Of a DNA stretch of 47,611 bases, positions 31,610 through 40,135 are shown one piece after another (position 1 is the stretch's first letter; every line of letters starts with the position of its first letter). Where the stretch lies: positions 1 to 47,611 of the forward strand of contig JAGBTP010000035.1 of the NCBI GenBank assembly GCA_017631255.1. The letters are read 5' to 3'. The stretch comes from Alistipes sp. (GTDB taxonomy: Bacteria; Bacteroidota; Bacteroidia; Bacteroidales; Rikenellaceae). The notes beneath the pieces are model-generated. The model saw only the letters and a program-made list of their open reading frames with translations, made no database searches and was not told where the DNA came from. Both the position numbers and the translations under genes were made by a program.

Positions 31610-31825
31610 ATGAAAAAAAGAATTATTGCCGTTTGGAACTTCTATGTCGATGGCTTTAGGGCGATGACCTGGGGGCGTCAGCTATGGCTGTTGATACTGC
31701 TAAAGGTGATTATCCTCTTCGCACTGCTCAGAGCCTTCTTCTTTGAGCCTGTGCTGGCTGGTAAGAGCGACGACGAGCGAAGTAGCTACATCGGTGATCA
31801 ACTTATTGAGCAAACCCTAAAATAA
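31610..31825 (+). CDS. DUF4492 small membrane protein (cytochrome bd associated)
   Basis: A 71-residue protein with one hydrophobic segment (LWLLILLKVIILFALLRAFF, about 26-45) flanked by a basic, aromatic N-terminus (WNFYVDGFRAMTWGR) and a charged tail. This is the DUF4492 pattern, found almost always directly ahead of cydAB in Bacteroidota, as here (30 nt upstream of cydA). By position and size it may act like CydX, the small subunit that stabilises the oxidase, but this is inference. Confidence 0.85.
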   Translation: MKKRIIAVWNFYVDGFRAMTWGRQLWLLILLKVIILFALLRAFFFEPVLAGKSDDERSSYIGDQLIEQTLK

Positions 31826-31855
31826 ACTTCCCTATAATTAAAAACCTCAATTACT

Positions 31856-33343
31856 ATGGTAGAGACCGCATTAGTCGATTGGTCGAGGTTGCAGTTTGCG
31901 CTTACGGCCGCTTACCATTGGCTCTTCGTGCCGCTAACCCTCGGTTTGGCAGTCGTTATGGCAACGATGGAGAGCGTATATGTTGCTACGGGCGACGAGT
32001 TCTGGAAGAGGACAACAAAGTTCTGGATGAAGCTCTTTGCTATCAACTTCACAGTAGGCATCGCCACGGGTATAATCCTTGAGTTTGAGTTCGGCACCAA
32101 CTGGAGTAACTACTCGTGGTTTGTGGGCGATATATTCGGTGCGCCACTGGCCATCGAGGGTATCTTCGCATTCTTTATCGAGGCCACATTCTTCGCCGTT
32201 ATGTTCTTCGGCTGGGAGAAGGTGTCCAAGCGCTTTCATCTGGCCTCCACTTGGCTTACAGGCATAGGTGCTGCCATCTCGGCAGTATGGATCTTGGTGG
32301 CCAATTCGTGGATGCAAAACCCTGTGGGTATGGAGTTTAATCCCGATACGGTGCGTCACGAGATGGTCGACTTCTGGGCGTTGGTGCTCAACCCTGTTGC
32401 CGTGTCAAAGTTCTTCCACTCGGTGTTTAGTGGCTGGATGACGGGTGCTATCTTTGTCATCGGCATCAGCTGCTGGTATCTGCTCAAGGGACGCGAACGA
32501 CGCTTTGCTTTGTCGAGCATCCGTGTGGCGGCTATCGTGGGTATTATCGGCACCTTTGCCGTTATGCTCAGCGGTGATAGCTCGGGTGTTCAAGTGGCTA
32601 AGTATCAGCCTATGAAGCTGGCTGCTGCCGAGGGCCTCGAGGATGGTGGCACGCGAGCAGGTTTCTCGATAGTGCCAGGTGTCGAGGTTCCAGGAGTGCT
32701 CTCTATCCTCGCTACGCACGATATCGACGGCTATGTGCCAGGTATTAATAATATTTTGGAGGGCTATACCACGCCTGATGGTGAGCGCCACCTCTCAGCA
32801 GAGGAGAAGATGGAGCGTGGCGATATCGCCCTCAAGGCCTTTAGCGATTACCGTGCACTGAGGGAGAGCGACCCTGCTGCTGCGGCAGAGGCACGCGCGC
32901 TGCTCGATGAGAATGTCGAGTACTTTGGCTATGGCTATATCGACTCTAAGGAGGAGCTTGTGCCACCCGTGGGCCTTGTCTATTGGGCCTTCCGCGTGAT
33001 GGTGGGTATTGGAGGTCTACTCCTTCTGTTTATGGTTGTGGTGTTGTGGGCTGAGCGTAAGGGTCGCCTTGAGGGTATGCGTCCACTGCTGTGGGCGGCG
33101 CTGTTGGCCATCCCGCTTGTCTACATCGCTGGCCAGGCAGGTTGGATTGTGGCCGAGGTAGGTCGCCAGCCGTGGGTTATCGACGGCTTGTTGCCTGTCA
33201 AGGCGGCGGTGTCGAGTGTCAGTGTGGCGGCGGTGCAGACCACCTTCTGGCTCTTTGTTGCTATCTTTACTCTGTTCCTCGTTATCGAACTACGCATTAT
33301 GTTTAAGGCTATCAACGAGGGTCCTAAAACCGAAAACGAATAA
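31856..33343 (+). CDS. cydA: Cytochrome bd ubiquinol oxidase subunit I
   Basis: A 495-residue membrane subunit carrying the haems of cytochrome bd, which oxidises quinol and reduces oxygen to water in the inner membrane. The N-terminal AAYHWLFVPLTLGLA carries the haem-ligand His region, FGTNWSNYSWFVGDIFGAPLAIE forms TM3, and the periplasmic Q-loop follows the segment around residues 240-330. The quinol/haem motif GRQPW lies near residue 440 (VAEVGRQPWVI). Length is normal for the short-Q-loop type. It is followed by cydB after 12 nt. In anaerobic gut bacteria this enzyme handles nanomolar oxygen. Confidence 0.96.
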   Translation: MVETALVDWSRLQFALTAAYHWLFVPLTLGLAVVMATMESVYVATGDEFWKRTTKFWMKLFAINFTVGIATGIILEFEFGTNWSNYSWFVGDIFGAPLAIEGIFAFFIEATFFAVMFFGWEKVSKRFHLASTWLTGIGAAISAVWILVANSWMQNPVGMEFNPDTVRHEMVDFWALVLNPVAVSKFFHSVFSGWMTGAIFVIGISCWYLLKGRERRFALSSIRVAAIVGIIGTFAVMLSGDSSGVQVAKYQPMKLAAAEGLEDGGTRAGFSIVPGVEVPGVLSILATHDIDGYVPGINNILEGYTTPDGERHLSAEEKMERGDIALKAFSDYRALRESDPAAAAEARALLDENVEYFGYGYIDSKEELVPPVGLVYWAFRVMVGIGGLLLLFMVVVLWAERKGRLEGMRPLLWAALLAIPLVYIAGQAGWIVAEVGRQPWVIDGLLPVKAAVSSVSVAAVQTTFWLFVAIFTLFLVIELRIMFKAINEGPKTENE

Positions 33344-33355
33344 ACCTTAGCCATT

Positions 33356-34498
33356 ATGATAACCTACGAATTTTTGCAGCACTACTGGTGGCTGCTGATA
33401 GCCCTCTTGGGCGGCTTGTTGGTTTTCCTGCTCTTTGTGCAGGGCGGCAACTTGCTCATCTTCCTTGCGGGTAAGAGCGAGGAGGAGAGGCAGCTTATTG
33501 TCAACTCTACGGGTCGTAAGTGGGAGTTGACCTTTACCACGCTTGTCACCTTTGGTGGTGCCTTTTTTGCATCGTTCCCGCTATTTTATAGCACCAGCTT
33601 TGGCGGTGCATATTGGGTGTGGGTGCTCATTCTTATCACCTTTGTGCTTCAGGCTGTGTCGTATGAGTTCCAGCGCAAGGCTGGCAACCTCCTCGGCACG
33701 CGTACCTTCCGTATCTTCCTGACCCTTAACGGCTGCCTTGCGCCACTGCTTATTGGCACCGCTGTGGGAACCTTTTTCACCGGTTCGGCATTCTATGTCG
33801 ATAAGAGTGCCGTTGGCCATATCGCTGCTCCCGTAATTAGCCGTTGGGCTAACGAGTGGCACGGCTTGGAGGCTGTGACTAATGCCTTCAATGTGGAGTT
33901 CGGCCTTATGGTGCTCTTTCTCACAACCTCGCTCGGTGCTCTCTACCTGATTAATAACATTGCGAGTGAGAGCCTTGCTAAGAGCCTGCGCCGCTACCTG
34001 GCCATATTCTTCGCGCTCTTCCTTGTGATGTTCCTTGTGGTGTGCTACCACCTCATAACTATGGAGGGTTTTGCAGTGGATGCTGCGGGTGAGGTGTATA
34101 TGGAGAAGGGCAAATATTTCGCTAATTTGTTGGCTATGCCTGCGGTGCTCACTATGCTGCTTGTCGGAGCAGTGTTGCTTGTCCTGGGTGTGGTGTTTAC
34201 GCTCCTCAAGAGCGAGTTTACGCGAGGCATATGGCTCTCAGCGCCAGGCACAGTACTCGCCGTAATGGCCCTCTTCCTTATTGTGGGCTATAACAACACG
34301 GCTTACTACCCATCTACTGCCGACCTTGCGTCGTCGCTAACGATTGCCAATAGCTCGTCGAGCGAGTTTACGCTCCGCACGATGGCTGTGGTGTCGCTCA
34401 TCATCCCCTTTGTTGTGGCCTACATTGCCTACTTCTGGCGACAGATGGATCGCAACTCACTCACAACCGAGGAGATAAACGAGGGCGAGAGCTATTAG
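33356..34498 (+). CDS. cydB: Cytochrome bd ubiquinol oxidase subunit II
   Basis: A 380-residue polytopic partner of CydA, with eight or nine hydrophobic segments. The start EFLQHYWWLLIALLGGLLVF and the stretch NSTGRKWELTFTTLVTFGGAFFASFP, followed by FYSTSFGGAYWVW, are typical of CydB. It closes the operon and is followed by a strong terminator. No cydDC-type assembly transporter lies in the window. Confidence 0.95.
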   Translation: MITYEFLQHYWWLLIALLGGLLVFLLFVQGGNLLIFLAGKSEEERQLIVNSTGRKWELTFTTLVTFGGAFFASFPLFYSTSFGGAYWVWVLILITFVLQAVSYEFQRKAGNLLGTRTFRIFLTLNGCLAPLLIGTAVGTFFTGSAFYVDKSAVGHIAAPVISRWANEWHGLEAVTNAFNVEFGLMVLFLTTSLGALYLINNIASESLAKSLRRYLAIFFALFLVMFLVVCYHLITMEGFAVDAAGEVYMEKGKYFANLLAMPAVLTMLLVGAVLLVLGVVFTLLKSEFTRGIWLSAPGTVLAVMALFLIVGYNNTAYYPSTADLASSLTIANSSSSEFTLRTMAVVSLIIPFVVAYIAYFWRQMDRNSLTTEEINEGESY

Positions 34499-34530
34499 TA
34501 TGGTCGGCGCATAGCTCGCGCTAAAGAGAG

Positions 34531-34573
34531 AATCCTGCCTCAGCGTATCGTACGAGTGAGGCAGGATTTTTCT
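34531..34573 (+). terminator. Terminator after cydB
   Basis: A perfect 12-bp stem (aatcctgcctca, 34531-34542, and 34557-34568) with a 14-nt apical part that itself contains cgta/tacg, followed by a T-rich tail. It lies 32 nt after the cydB stop. It is also positioned to stop the convergent WbqC gene. Confidence 0.9.
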
Positions 34574-34615
34574 TGCTTTATGTTCGACCCTTTGTCGTAT
34601 GTCTCTTATTCGATG

Positions 34616-35224
34616 CTACACCCTCAGCTTTGCACGCCTTAGGATATTGATGGCCTCGGGGCCTTCGCACATAATAAGGTCGAAAATCGAGAGGTTGGGC
34701 GCAAAGGGTAGCCTATCGCTAAAGACCTGAACATATGGCTCAGCCTCGAAGTGCGAGGTGCGGCCCTTGTCACGCAGGTCGATATCCTCTGCCGAGGCTA
34801 CGATATACTCCTCCGAGATGCGGGGCACAGCGATGCGCAGCACCGCACATATCTCCTTGAGCGTGGCCATATTGAGGTCAACGAGTTTGTGCCAATGCTC
34901 AGCGAAGAGGTGCGTGAAGCGCTCGCCGTAGTAGTCGTAGTAGGGCGAGGAGCGGTATGCCGACTCTATGGCTACGAGGTGCTGGTGCTGCCAGCGCTTC
35001 GAGTAGTCGACACGCATCGTGCGCATCGGCTGGCGGGGTCTGTTGGCGTGGGCAAGCTGCACCGAAAGCTGCATAATGCCGCCAGAGGTCATAATCTCGG
35101 TGCGGTTGCGCTCCGAACGCTTAACATAGTTCTCGCCAATGTCGATGACGACCTCGTCGCCACCCTGCACAAGCTCCGCCCAATACTCCACTGAGCCGAA
35201 GTATGCCGAAGGAAGTATTATCAT
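34616..35224 (-). CDS. WbqC family protein
   Basis: A 202-residue soluble protein matching the WbqC-like family: PSAYFGSVEYWAELVQGG at the start, NYVKRSERNRTEIMTSGG (the conserved basic-Asn block), then LFAEHWHKLVDLNMATLKEI and NLSIFDLIMCEGPEAINIL at the end. Members occur in O-antigen clusters and elsewhere in Bacteroidota; the biochemical activity is not established. It is 42 nt downstream of prmA and probably co-transcribed with it. Confidence 0.88.
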   Translation of the reverse strand: MIILPSAYFGSVEYWAELVQGGDEVVIDIGENYVKRSERNRTEIMTSGGIMQLSVQLAHANRPRQPMRTMRVDYSKRWQHQHLVAIESAYRSSPYYDYYGERFTHLFAEHWHKLVDLNMATLKEICAVLRIAVPRISEEYIVASAEDIDLRDKGRTSHFEAEPYVQVFSDRLPFAPNLSIFDLIMCEGPEAINILRRAKLRV

Positions 35225-35266
35225 ATTTAGTTGTGTTAATATGCTTATATACTGCTACTTATCGTG

Positions 35267-36109
35267 CTAATGCTTCGTAAATGCCAGGGCACGCCAGTCA
35301 TCCTCTGCCTCGATGCCTGTGCACTCGAAACCGAGTGCTGTTGCCGCCTCGCGTATGGCCTCCACATCCTCACCGAGGAAGCCACTAAGGAGCAACTTGC
35401 CACCACTACTTAGCACCGCCGCATAGCGCTCGATGTCACCGAGGATGATGTTGCGGTTGATGTTGGCCACAACCATATCGTAGCTGCGACCCTCGACGCA
35501 CTCCACCGTACCGAGGAGAATCTCCATCTGCGCCTCGATGCCGTTGAGCTCCGCCGCCACACGCGCACTCTCTGTCGACCAGGGGTCGATGTCTACCGCC
35601 GTTACGCTCTCAGCGCCGCACTTTATGGCCGCTATGGAGAGCACGCCCGTACCACATCCCACATCGAGCACACGCGCCTGAGCGCCCATAGCACCTATGA
35701 GGCGGCACATCATACGCGTGGTCTGGTGATGACCCGAGCCGAAGGACATCTGCGGTGCCACGATGATATCAACGACACCCTCCTCAGGGGCATCGTGGTG
35801 CGGTGCGCGTATAAGGAACTTATCGTCGACATATACGGGCTTGAAGCTCTCGCTCTCCCACGCAGCGTTCCAATTCTGCGACTCTATGCTCTTCTGGCTC
35901 ACCACCTCGCCGTAGTCGGCAACAGTTTGCAGTGCCTCGTCGCAGCAGGCGCCCCACGCCTCCTCGAGGATGTAGGCACGCAGTAGGGTGGCGTCGCCCT
36001 GCTCCTCGGTGTCGAAGGTCTCGAAGGGGTAGTCGGCAAGGAACGCCGTCACCACATCGGCCATCTCGCCATCGCTGCACTTAATCGTTAGCTCAATATA
36101 GTTGTTCAC
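35267..36109 (-). CDS. prmA: Ribosomal protein L11 methyltransferase
   Basis: A 280-residue class I SAM methyltransferase. The N-terminal third is the L11-recognition domain (YIELTIKCSDGE, FETFDTEEQGD). The catalytic part shows MSFGSGHHQTTRMMCRLI, ARVLDVGCGTGVLSIAAIKCGA (SAM motif I), VTAVDIDPWSTESARVAAEL, and VVANINRNIILGDIERYA with the N-I-N of motif IV. It trimethylates L11 amino groups. It is divergent from xerD, with face-to-face promoter elements in the 163-bp gap. Confidence 0.94.
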   Translation of the reverse strand: MNNYIELTIKCSDGEMADVVTAFLADYPFETFDTEEQGDATLLRAYILEEAWGACCDEALQTVADYGEVVSQKSIESQNWNAAWESESFKPVYVDDKFLIRAPHHDAPEEGVVDIIVAPQMSFGSGHHQTTRMMCRLIGAMGAQARVLDVGCGTGVLSIAAIKCGAESVTAVDIDPWSTESARVAAELNGIEAQMEILLGTVECVEGRSYDMVVANINRNIILGDIERYAAVLSSGGKLLLSGFLGEDVEAIREAATALGFECTGIEAEDDWRALAFTKH

Positions 36110-36156
36110 GGATATAGTTTTTTATGGGGTTTTATTATTATGTAAAATAATTTTCG

Positions 36157-36175
36157 TATCTTTACCACAAAGATA
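36157..36175. promoter_or_regulatory. Face-to-face -7 elements of the prmA and xerD promoters
   Basis: The 19-bp palindrome TATCTTT-accac-AAAGATA gives TATCTTTA on the plus strand (36157-36164) and TATCTTTG on the minus strand (36175-36168), both close or exact to TAnnTTTG. The -33 elements are weak on both sides. If both are used, the polymerases would block each other. Confidence 0.5.
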
Positions 36176-36272
36176 ATAAAAAAGAGGTAAACTACCACCA
36201 CTTGAGACCTTAGATTATATCGGGGCGTGGTTGTGGTTGGTGCGTCGTTGAGGCGCAAAAGAGTAGGAGTGT

Positions 36273-37196
36273 ATGGCCGATAATGCGAAAAAGTGGCAAA
36301 AGATAAGGGTGGAGTATAGTCGCTATATCAAGAGCGAGAAGCGCCTTTCGGAGAATACCGTGGAGGCATATCTGCGTGATATAGACGAGTTTATGCACTT
36401 CGTGCTCCGCACCTTCGATGTGGCCTACGACCAGGTCGAGAGCTTTATGATCGAGCGCTTTATGGCGCGCCTCTTCGATAAGGGGCGCAGTGGCGCGTCG
36501 CAGGCACGCTCGCTGAGCGGCATCAAGAGCTTCTTTAACTTCCTGCTCCTGAGTTACAAGATTGAGCAGCTTCCGACCGAGAGCGTCGACCCGCCCAAGG
36601 CTGAGAGGGTGCTGCCCGATGTGCTGAGCCTTGCGGAGATAGATGCTATGCTCGCTACCTTCGATATGTCGTCGGTCAAGGGGTGCAGGGATAGCGCCAT
36701 TGTCGAGGTGCTCTACTCGACGGGCCTACGCGTCTCGGAGCTGGTGTCGCTGCGCATCGGCGACCTCTTCTTCGGCGAGGGATATATCCGTGTCATCGGC
36801 AAGGGCGACAAGCAGCGCATCGTGCCCATAGGTGCTGTTGCGCGCGATAAGATTCAGCTATATATGGAGCTGCGCCGCCCCAAGCGTGCCTCGGATGCTA
36901 CGCTCTTCCTCAATAACCGTGGTGAGAAGCTCACGCGTGTGATGGTATTCAACATCATCAAGCAGGCTGCCCTCCTCGCCGGCATCGACAAGCCCATCAG
37001 CCCCCACACGCTGCGCCACTCCTATGCTACGCATATGCTCGAGGGCGGTGCCAATATTCGTCAGGTGCAGGAGCTCCTCGGACACGAGAGTATCTCGACG
37101 ACGGAGGTATATACCCACCTCGACAGAAAGCACCTGCGCACCGTGGTGAGCGATGCCTTTGCCGATGTGGATATTGATATTACGGATAACGATTAA
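36273..37196 (+). CDS. xerD: Tyrosine recombinase XerD
   Basis: A 307-residue recombinase of normal XerD size with a SAM-like core-binding domain (about 10-95, YSRYIKSEKRLSENTVEAYL) and catalytic domain. Catalytic residues seen: Arg in STGLRVSELVSLRIGD, Lys in GKGDKQRIVPIG, HxxR in SPHTLRHSYATHMLEGG, His in LLGHESISTTEVYTH, and the Tyr nucleophile in VYTHLD. It resolves chromosome dimers at dif. Nothing nearby suggests a mobile element. It opens a plus-strand run of six closely spaced genes ending at 42348. Confidence 0.93.
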   Translation: MADNAKKWQKIRVEYSRYIKSEKRLSENTVEAYLRDIDEFMHFVLRTFDVAYDQVESFMIERFMARLFDKGRSGASQARSLSGIKSFFNFLLLSYKIEQLPTESVDPPKAERVLPDVLSLAEIDAMLATFDMSSVKGCRDSAIVEVLYSTGLRVSELVSLRIGDLFFGEGYIRVIGKGDKQRIVPIGAVARDKIQLYMELRRPKRASDATLFLNNRGEKLTRVMVFNIIKQAALLAGIDKPISPHTLRHSYATHMLEGGANIRQVQELLGHESISTTEVYTHLDRKHLRTVVSDAFADVDIDITDND

Positions 37197-37214
37197 CTAC
37201 ATAATTGCTTTACA

Positions 37215-38177
37215 ATGAGAATTTTAACAACCCTTATATCGGCTATGTGCCTTATGACTACAATGCTCTACGCCGCTGAGCGCGAGGTGGTGATACCCTG
37301 CGATTGGGGTAATATCGGTGCTACGCTTGCCGACACGGAGGCCGGTAGCGATACCGCCGTGCTTGTCGTTGCGGGCTCGGGACCTACGGATAGGAACGGT
37401 AACTCGGGCCTTAACCTCAATACATACTGCTATAAGATGCTCGCCGATGGCCTTGTGAACGAGGGCTTTGCGGTGCTGCGCTACGATAAGCGTGCGGTGG
37501 GGGCGAGCTATTTGCCTGCCGAGGAGATTCCGCACCTCCTTTTTGACGACTATGTCGAGGATGCAGCGCGCTGCGTTGCGTGGTTGCGTGAGGCGGGGTA
37601 TGGCAAGGTTATCATCGCTGGTCATAGCGAGGGTGGTAGCATCGCCCTCGAGGTTGTGTCGCGAGGCTTGGCCGATGTCGATGGCGTGGTGCTGCTCTGC
37701 GCCCCTGGCTATGCGATGGATAGGATACTTATGACGCAGCTTTCGGCCCAACTCGTGCCCTCGCATATGGGACTTATGGTGCAGGCTGAACGCATCATAC
37801 GCTCGCTCAAGGGCGGTGAACTTGTTGCAGCTGAGCGAGTCCCTAAGGAGCTGATTTCATTGTTCCACCCTATGGTGCAGCCCTTCCTTATCAGCTCTAT
37901 GGCGTGCGACCCCTGTGCGGCGATAGCGCGCTGCTCGAAGCCCGTGCTTATCATCACGGGAGGTAGGGATATTCAGGTGTCGGTAGATAATGGCGAGGCT
38001 CTCCTTGCTGCCTCTACGACGGCACGACACACCAGCTTCGAGAGTATGTGCCACACGCTCAAAGATGCCGCCAATAGCGACCGTGTGGAGCAGCTCGTAA
38101 GCGTATATACCAACCCGACACTCCCTCTTACTGAGGGCCTTGTGGCGGAGATAACCGAGTTTATTAACAACCTATAA
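37215..38177 (+). CDS. Secreted alpha/beta hydrolase
   Basis: A 320-residue hydrolase with an N-terminal signal peptide (ILTTLISAMCLMTTMLYAAE). The oxyanion region is VVAGSGPTDRNGNSGLN, the nucleophile elbow is IIAGHSEGGSIAL (Ser), and the acid is in TGGRDIQVS. The His is in FESMCHTLKDA. The PTDRNGN stretch and the lid region resemble a Bacteroidota group of periplasmic esterase/dienelactone-like hydrolases. Substrate unknown. It follows xerD by 18 nt. Confidence 0.87.
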   Translation: MRILTTLISAMCLMTTMLYAAEREVVIPCDWGNIGATLADTEAGSDTAVLVVAGSGPTDRNGNSGLNLNTYCYKMLADGLVNEGFAVLRYDKRAVGASYLPAEEIPHLLFDDYVEDAARCVAWLREAGYGKVIIAGHSEGGSIALEVVSRGLADVDGVVLLCAPGYAMDRILMTQLSAQLVPSHMGLMVQAERIIRSLKGGELVAAERVPKELISLFHPMVQPFLISSMACDPCAAIARCSKPVLIITGGRDIQVSVDNGEALLAASTTARHTSFESMCHTLKDAANSDRVEQLVSVYTNPTLPLTEGLVAEITEFINNL

Positions 38178-38188
38178 CATCAACGGAT

Positions 38189-38908
38189 ATGTCATTCTTC
38201 AAGCGACTTTTTGGTGGTGCCGACGCACCCACATACCCAACCGATGAACTCCAGATAAACGGCAAGAGCCTCAAACTTAGCTTCTATGCCCACGCCTCTA
38301 TCGCCATCGAGTACGAGGGCCGTAGGATATATGTCGACCCCGTGATGGGCAATGCCGAGTACGACAAGCTGCCTAAAGCCGATATGATTCTCGTTACCCA
38401 CTCGCACTACGACCACTTCGATATGGCAGCCATCGAGGCGGTGCAGAAGGAGGCGTGTCACATCCTCTTGGATAAGACCTCTGCCGAGGGCTTTGCGGGA
38501 GACTGCTATACGATGCTACCTGGCGCTGTGGCTGAGCCTTATGCCGATATACGCGTTGAGGCGGTGGCGGCGTACAACACCTCGGAGCACCAGCTGCAGT
38601 TCCACCCTAAGGAGAGGGAGGATTGTGGCTATGTGGTGACCTTGGGCGATGCGGTGCGCATCTACATTTCGGGCGACACCGAGCCTACGGCTGAGCAGGC
38701 GGCACTCAAGGATATCGACATCGCCTTCGTGTGCGTCAACCAGCCATATACTATGACCCCAGAGCAGGCCGTTGCGGCGGTCAAGGCCTTGCAGCCAAAG
38801 ATTTACTACCCCTACCACTATGGTCAGGTCGACGAGCCTACCGATGTGGAGGCACTTGCCAAGATGCTCGAGGGCATCACTGAGGTGCGCATACGCCCAT
38901 TGGCATAG
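38189..38908 (+). CDS. MBL-fold metallo-hydrolase (UlaG-like)
   Basis: A 239-residue metallo-beta-lactamase-fold protein with the metal-binding THSHYDHFD motif, HASIAIEYEGRRIYVDPVMG ahead of it (the UlaG/UPF0173 opening), a bridging Asp in YISGDTEPT, and a C-terminal metal His in YPYHYGQ. Enzymes of this branch open lactones or cleave phosphodiesters. No signal peptide is present, so it is cytoplasmic. It lies 11 nt after the alpha/beta hydrolase gene. Confidence 0.88.
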   Translation: MSFFKRLFGGADAPTYPTDELQINGKSLKLSFYAHASIAIEYEGRRIYVDPVMGNAEYDKLPKADMILVTHSHYDHFDMAAIEAVQKEACHILLDKTSAEGFAGDCYTMLPGAVAEPYADIRVEAVAAYNTSEHQLQFHPKEREDCGYVVTLGDAVRIYISGDTEPTAEQAALKDIDIAFVCVNQPYTMTPEQAVAAVKALQPKIYYPYHYGQVDEPTDVEALAKMLEGITEVRIRPLA

Positions 38909-38943
38909 CGGGAATGTCCGAGTACGAACACAAAACTTAGATA

Positions 38944-40098
38944 ATGATGACCTTAGAGGATGTAGCCTTGCTTCGTAGCGAGGCTCTTCGTGCGGCCATT
39001 GAGGCCAGCCTCGAGCGTGACCCTGCGGCTGTGGCGCTGGATAGGCGTGTGCCGCACGCACAACTTGTGGCTACGCAGGTCAAGTACCTGCAAAGGGCAC
39101 GCCGCAAGCTGCCACACCTCTACGAGGCACGCTGCATAATACCACCTCGTGCCTTCGAGCAGTCCTCGAGTCTCGAGAGTGCTGAGCGTAAGCATATTGC
39201 GGGTGGTAGTCTGCTCGACCTTAGCTGCGGCCTTGGCGTCGATGTCATCGCTGCGGCGCAGAGGTTTGGCCGTGTGGTGGCCATAGAGAGGGACGAGGTG
39301 CTTGCCGAGGTTGTGCGATATAACCTCTCGCTGCTCGGTATCACGAATGTCGAGGTTGTCACCGCCTCGTCCGAGGATTTTGTTGCCACCACGACGGAGC
39401 ACTTCGACTGGGTATTCATCGACCCTGACCGCCGCTCGGTTGAGGGTAAGAAGATGGTGCGTATGGAGGACTGCTCGCCCAATGTCCTCGATATGATGCC
39501 CCGCCTGAGGAGCATAGCAACGCGCGTGGCTATCAAGCTATCGCCGCTCTTCGATGTGGACGAGGCCTTTCGCCTCTTCGACGATGCCGAGGTTGAGGTG
39601 GTGTCGATGGGTGGCGAGTGCAAGGAGCTAAACATCTATACGGGTGCTGAGCGACAGGCGCTGCGCATCGCCGTCATTGGCGAGGGCGAGTGGCTCTTTG
39701 CTGCGGAGGATATGGCGCAACGACCTACGACAGAGCCCTTTGAGCCTGATGCGTGGCACTACCTTGTTGTCCCCGATGTTGCGGTGCAGAAGGGTCGTGT
39801 TGCTGTGGCGGCGCTGGGCGAGGGCGTCGCGATATGGAGTAACAATGGCTACGGCTTTGCGGCGGAGCCTCCTGCGGAGAGCCTCCCTGCCAAGATTTTC
39901 GAGATTGAGCGCATCGAGCGCTACCGACCCAAGGAGCTAAAGCGCGAATTTAAGGGCGTGGGCGTCGAGATTCTCAAGCGCGACACGCAGCTATCGGTAG
40001 ATGCTGTGCGCAAGGCTACGGGTATGCGTGCTGGTGCTGAGCGCCTTATGGCCATCACGACGATAGGTGGCGAAAATTGGGTCGTGCACCTTAAATAG
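38944..40098 (+). CDS. SAM-dependent methyltransferase with THUMP-like domain
   Basis: A 384-residue class I methyltransferase. The SAM-binding core is LLDLSCGLGVDVIAAAQRFG followed by VVAIERDEVLAEVVRYNLSL, and the catalytic region is FDWVFIDPDRRSVEGKK. The N-terminal helices and the C-terminal ferredoxin/THUMP-like part (ELKREFKGVGVEILKRDTQL) match a conserved Bacteroidota family typified by PG_1098. The substrate is unknown and may be RNA, given the THUMP-like end. It is co-transcribed with its neighbours, with gaps of about 35 nt. Confidence 0.88.
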   Translation: MMTLEDVALLRSEALRAAIEASLERDPAAVALDRRVPHAQLVATQVKYLQRARRKLPHLYEARCIIPPRAFEQSSSLESAERKHIAGGSLLDLSCGLGVDVIAAAQRFGRVVAIERDEVLAEVVRYNLSLLGITNVEVVTASSEDFVATTTEHFDWVFIDPDRRSVEGKKMVRMEDCSPNVLDMMPRLRSIATRVAIKLSPLFDVDEAFRLFDDAEVEVVSMGGECKELNIYTGAERQALRIAVIGEGEWLFAAEDMAQRPTTEPFEPDAWHYLVVPDVAVQKGRVAVAALGEGVAIWSNNGYGFAAEPPAESLPAKIFEIERIERYRPKELKREFKGVGVEILKRDTQLSVDAVRKATGMRAGAERLMAITTIGGENWVVHLK

Positions 40099-40135
40099 CC
40101 TTAAACTGCTTTCATAATCAGTGAGATAGAGATAT

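Noticed and set aside
36273-37196. Tyrosine recombinase as the integrase of a mobile element
   Set aside because: The size, domain content and neighbours are those of housekeeping XerD; no attachment sites, tRNA or phage/plasmid genes are nearby.
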